A DNA stretch of 8,265 bases, taken from Prevotella sp. Its GTDB lineage: Bacteria; Bacteroidota; Bacteroidia; Bacteroidales; Dysgonomonadaceae. This document shows, one piece after another, positions 7,361 to 8,265 of the stretch. Location of the stretch: NCBI GenBank assembly GCA_031260865.1, contig JAISKQ010000215.1, positions 1 to 8,265 of the forward strand, given 5' to 3'. Position numbers and translations under genes: made by a program. The stretch's first letter is position 1. Every line of letters begins with the position of its first letter. A model generated the notes under the pieces. That model saw only the letters and a program-made list of their open reading frames with translations. It ran no database searches and was not told where the DNA came from.

Positions 7361-8265
7361 ATGAAGAATATAATAAAAACAAAAATGTGGGTAATGTCTT
7401 TATTGACATTATTATTAGCATACGGTTGCGGTGACGACGCCGCAAACAACGCTATCGACAACAGCGTTTACTTCGCGAGTGTGAGCAATATAAATACGCA
7501 ACGCGTGACAGTGGACAATATAACGGGAGCAAGTATGCCGATACAGGTGCGAATGGCTAAAGAATCCAATACGCGAACAACGGTTACGGTTGGCGTGGAC
7601 GAAAACGTACTCAACTCCTATAACGAAACAAACGCGACGGGTTATGCCATGTTGCCGGCGGATTTTTACGAACTTTCTTCTAACGAAGCAGTTGTCGAAG
7701 TAGGTTCAAGTCTTGCCTCGTCTATCATCTTGAATGTAAAACCTCTCTCTCCCGAACTGGGTAAAACCGGACTCACCTACGCGGTACCGGTGGCTATTCA
7801 ATCGGTAAAAGGTAGTAACGCCTCTGTGTTAAGCGGATCCAATTATTTTATCTACTTGATTGTTCCGACACCGATAGCCGATGTCCCTGTTTTGTCGAAT
7901 GGTAACGGTGTAAGAATGAAAAATCAAGAAAGCCCTATCGTAGTGACGGATTATACCGTGGAATTTCTTATCAAAGTAGATGGCAATGGTATCGCGCAAG
8001 GTAATAATAATCAAGCAATATTCAACGCCAACAACGGTACAAATGATAATGATTTGATATATACTCGTTTTGCTGCTGATGGAGGCGCCGGTCGTTATGA
8101 TAAATTCAGTATCAAACCTCATGGAGGCGTAGAAATCGAAACCAAATATTCGTTCAAGAATAATACATGGTATCACATAGCTTGTGTGGTGGATTCAAAA
8201 GCGGGTACTTGTTCTATCTACGTCAATGGTATATTAGACGTTAAAGCGAATGTCGATAGCGGAAA
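7361..8265 (+). CDS. DUF1735 plus laminin-G-like lipoprotein, 3' end outside window
   Basis: This is a likely surface glycan-binding protein. The frame is open from ATG 7361 to the window edge (301 codons, no stop). A lipoprotein signal ends at Cys23 (AYGC), followed by GDD, which agrees with surface display. Residues about 33-168 fit a DUF1735 (BT_3987-like N-terminal) domain: the block with LPADFYELSSNEAVVEV, a polar beta strand, then TYAVPVAIQSVKG and a final strand NYFIYLIV. From about 195 a concanavalin/laminin-G-type lectin fold begins, with TDYTVEFLIKV and then NTWYHIACVVDSKAG and CSIYVNG near 268-290. It begins 28 nt after the GH18 stop. The DUF1735-LamG arrangement is known from N-glycan PULs beside GH18 enzymes (for example the BT_3983-3987 locus). 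Whether an enzyme domain follows cannot be seen. Confidence 0.88.
   Translation, partial: MKNIIKTKMWVMSLLTLLLAYGCGDDAANNAIDNSVYFASVSNINTQRVTVDNITGASMPIQVRMAKESNTRTTVTVGVDENVLNSYNETNATGYAMLPADFYELSSNEAVVEVGSSLASSIILNVKPLSPELGKTGLTYAVPVAIQSVKGSNASVLSGSNYFIYLIVPTPIADVPVLSNGNGVRMKNQESPIVVTDYTVEFLIKVDGNGIAQGNNNQAIFNANNGTNDNDLIYTRFAADGGAGRYDKFSIKPHGGVEIETKYSFKNNTWYHIACVVDSKAGTCSIYVNGILDVKANVDSG

Noticed and set aside
7829..8176. Minus-strand open frame of 115 codons at the right edge
   Set aside because: It overlaps the well-supported DUF1735/laminin-G lipoprotein reading on the plus strand, and its translation shows no recognisable family.

Overview
The window looks like a chromosomal segment from a Bacteroidota member, most likely of the order Bacteroidales. 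The main reason is a SusC/SusD pair followed by surface lipoprotein genes, the layout of a polysaccharide utilization locus (PUL). Low GC, gene starts without Shine-Dalgarno sequences, and short AT-rich gaps of 25-28 nt between genes agree with this. Genus cannot be fixed from the sequence alone.

Region 1 (1-174): a complete tRNA-Ile(GAU) with encoded CCA, followed by a strong intrinsic terminator. Region 2 (about 175-1275): some 1.1 kb without a convincing gene. It starts with a tandem array of an 87-bp unit (three full copies and one decayed copy), continues with clusters of GTAAC-centred heptads and a 37-bp direct repeat spaced by 203 bp, and ends in an AT-rich leader carrying a perfect 11-bp inverted repeat shortly before the first PUL gene. 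Region 3 (1276-8265): four same-strand, closely spaced genes, probably one operon. They encode an STN-containing SusC-type TonB-dependent transporter, a SusD-type glycan-binding lipoprotein, a family 18 glycoside hydrolase lipoprotein with an intact catalytic motif, and a DUF1735 plus laminin-G-like lipoprotein that runs off the window.

The inferred system: the GH18 lipoprotein cleaves, and the DUF1735/LamG lipoprotein binds, an N-acetylglucosamine-containing glycan at the cell surface. The SusC/SusD complex then imports the released oligosaccharide with TonB energy. The gene content resembles known Bacteroides N-glycan PULs with GH18 endo-beta-N-acetylglucosaminidases and DUF1735 surface glycan-binding proteins. 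The N-glycan substrate is therefore a reasonable inference but is not proven here. The STN domain on SusC implies control by an ECF sigma/anti-sigma pair, and none is encoded in the window.

I see no clear evidence of a wholly new system. The least explained DNA is the non-coding repeat region between the tRNA and the operon, and the hairpin in the operon leader.
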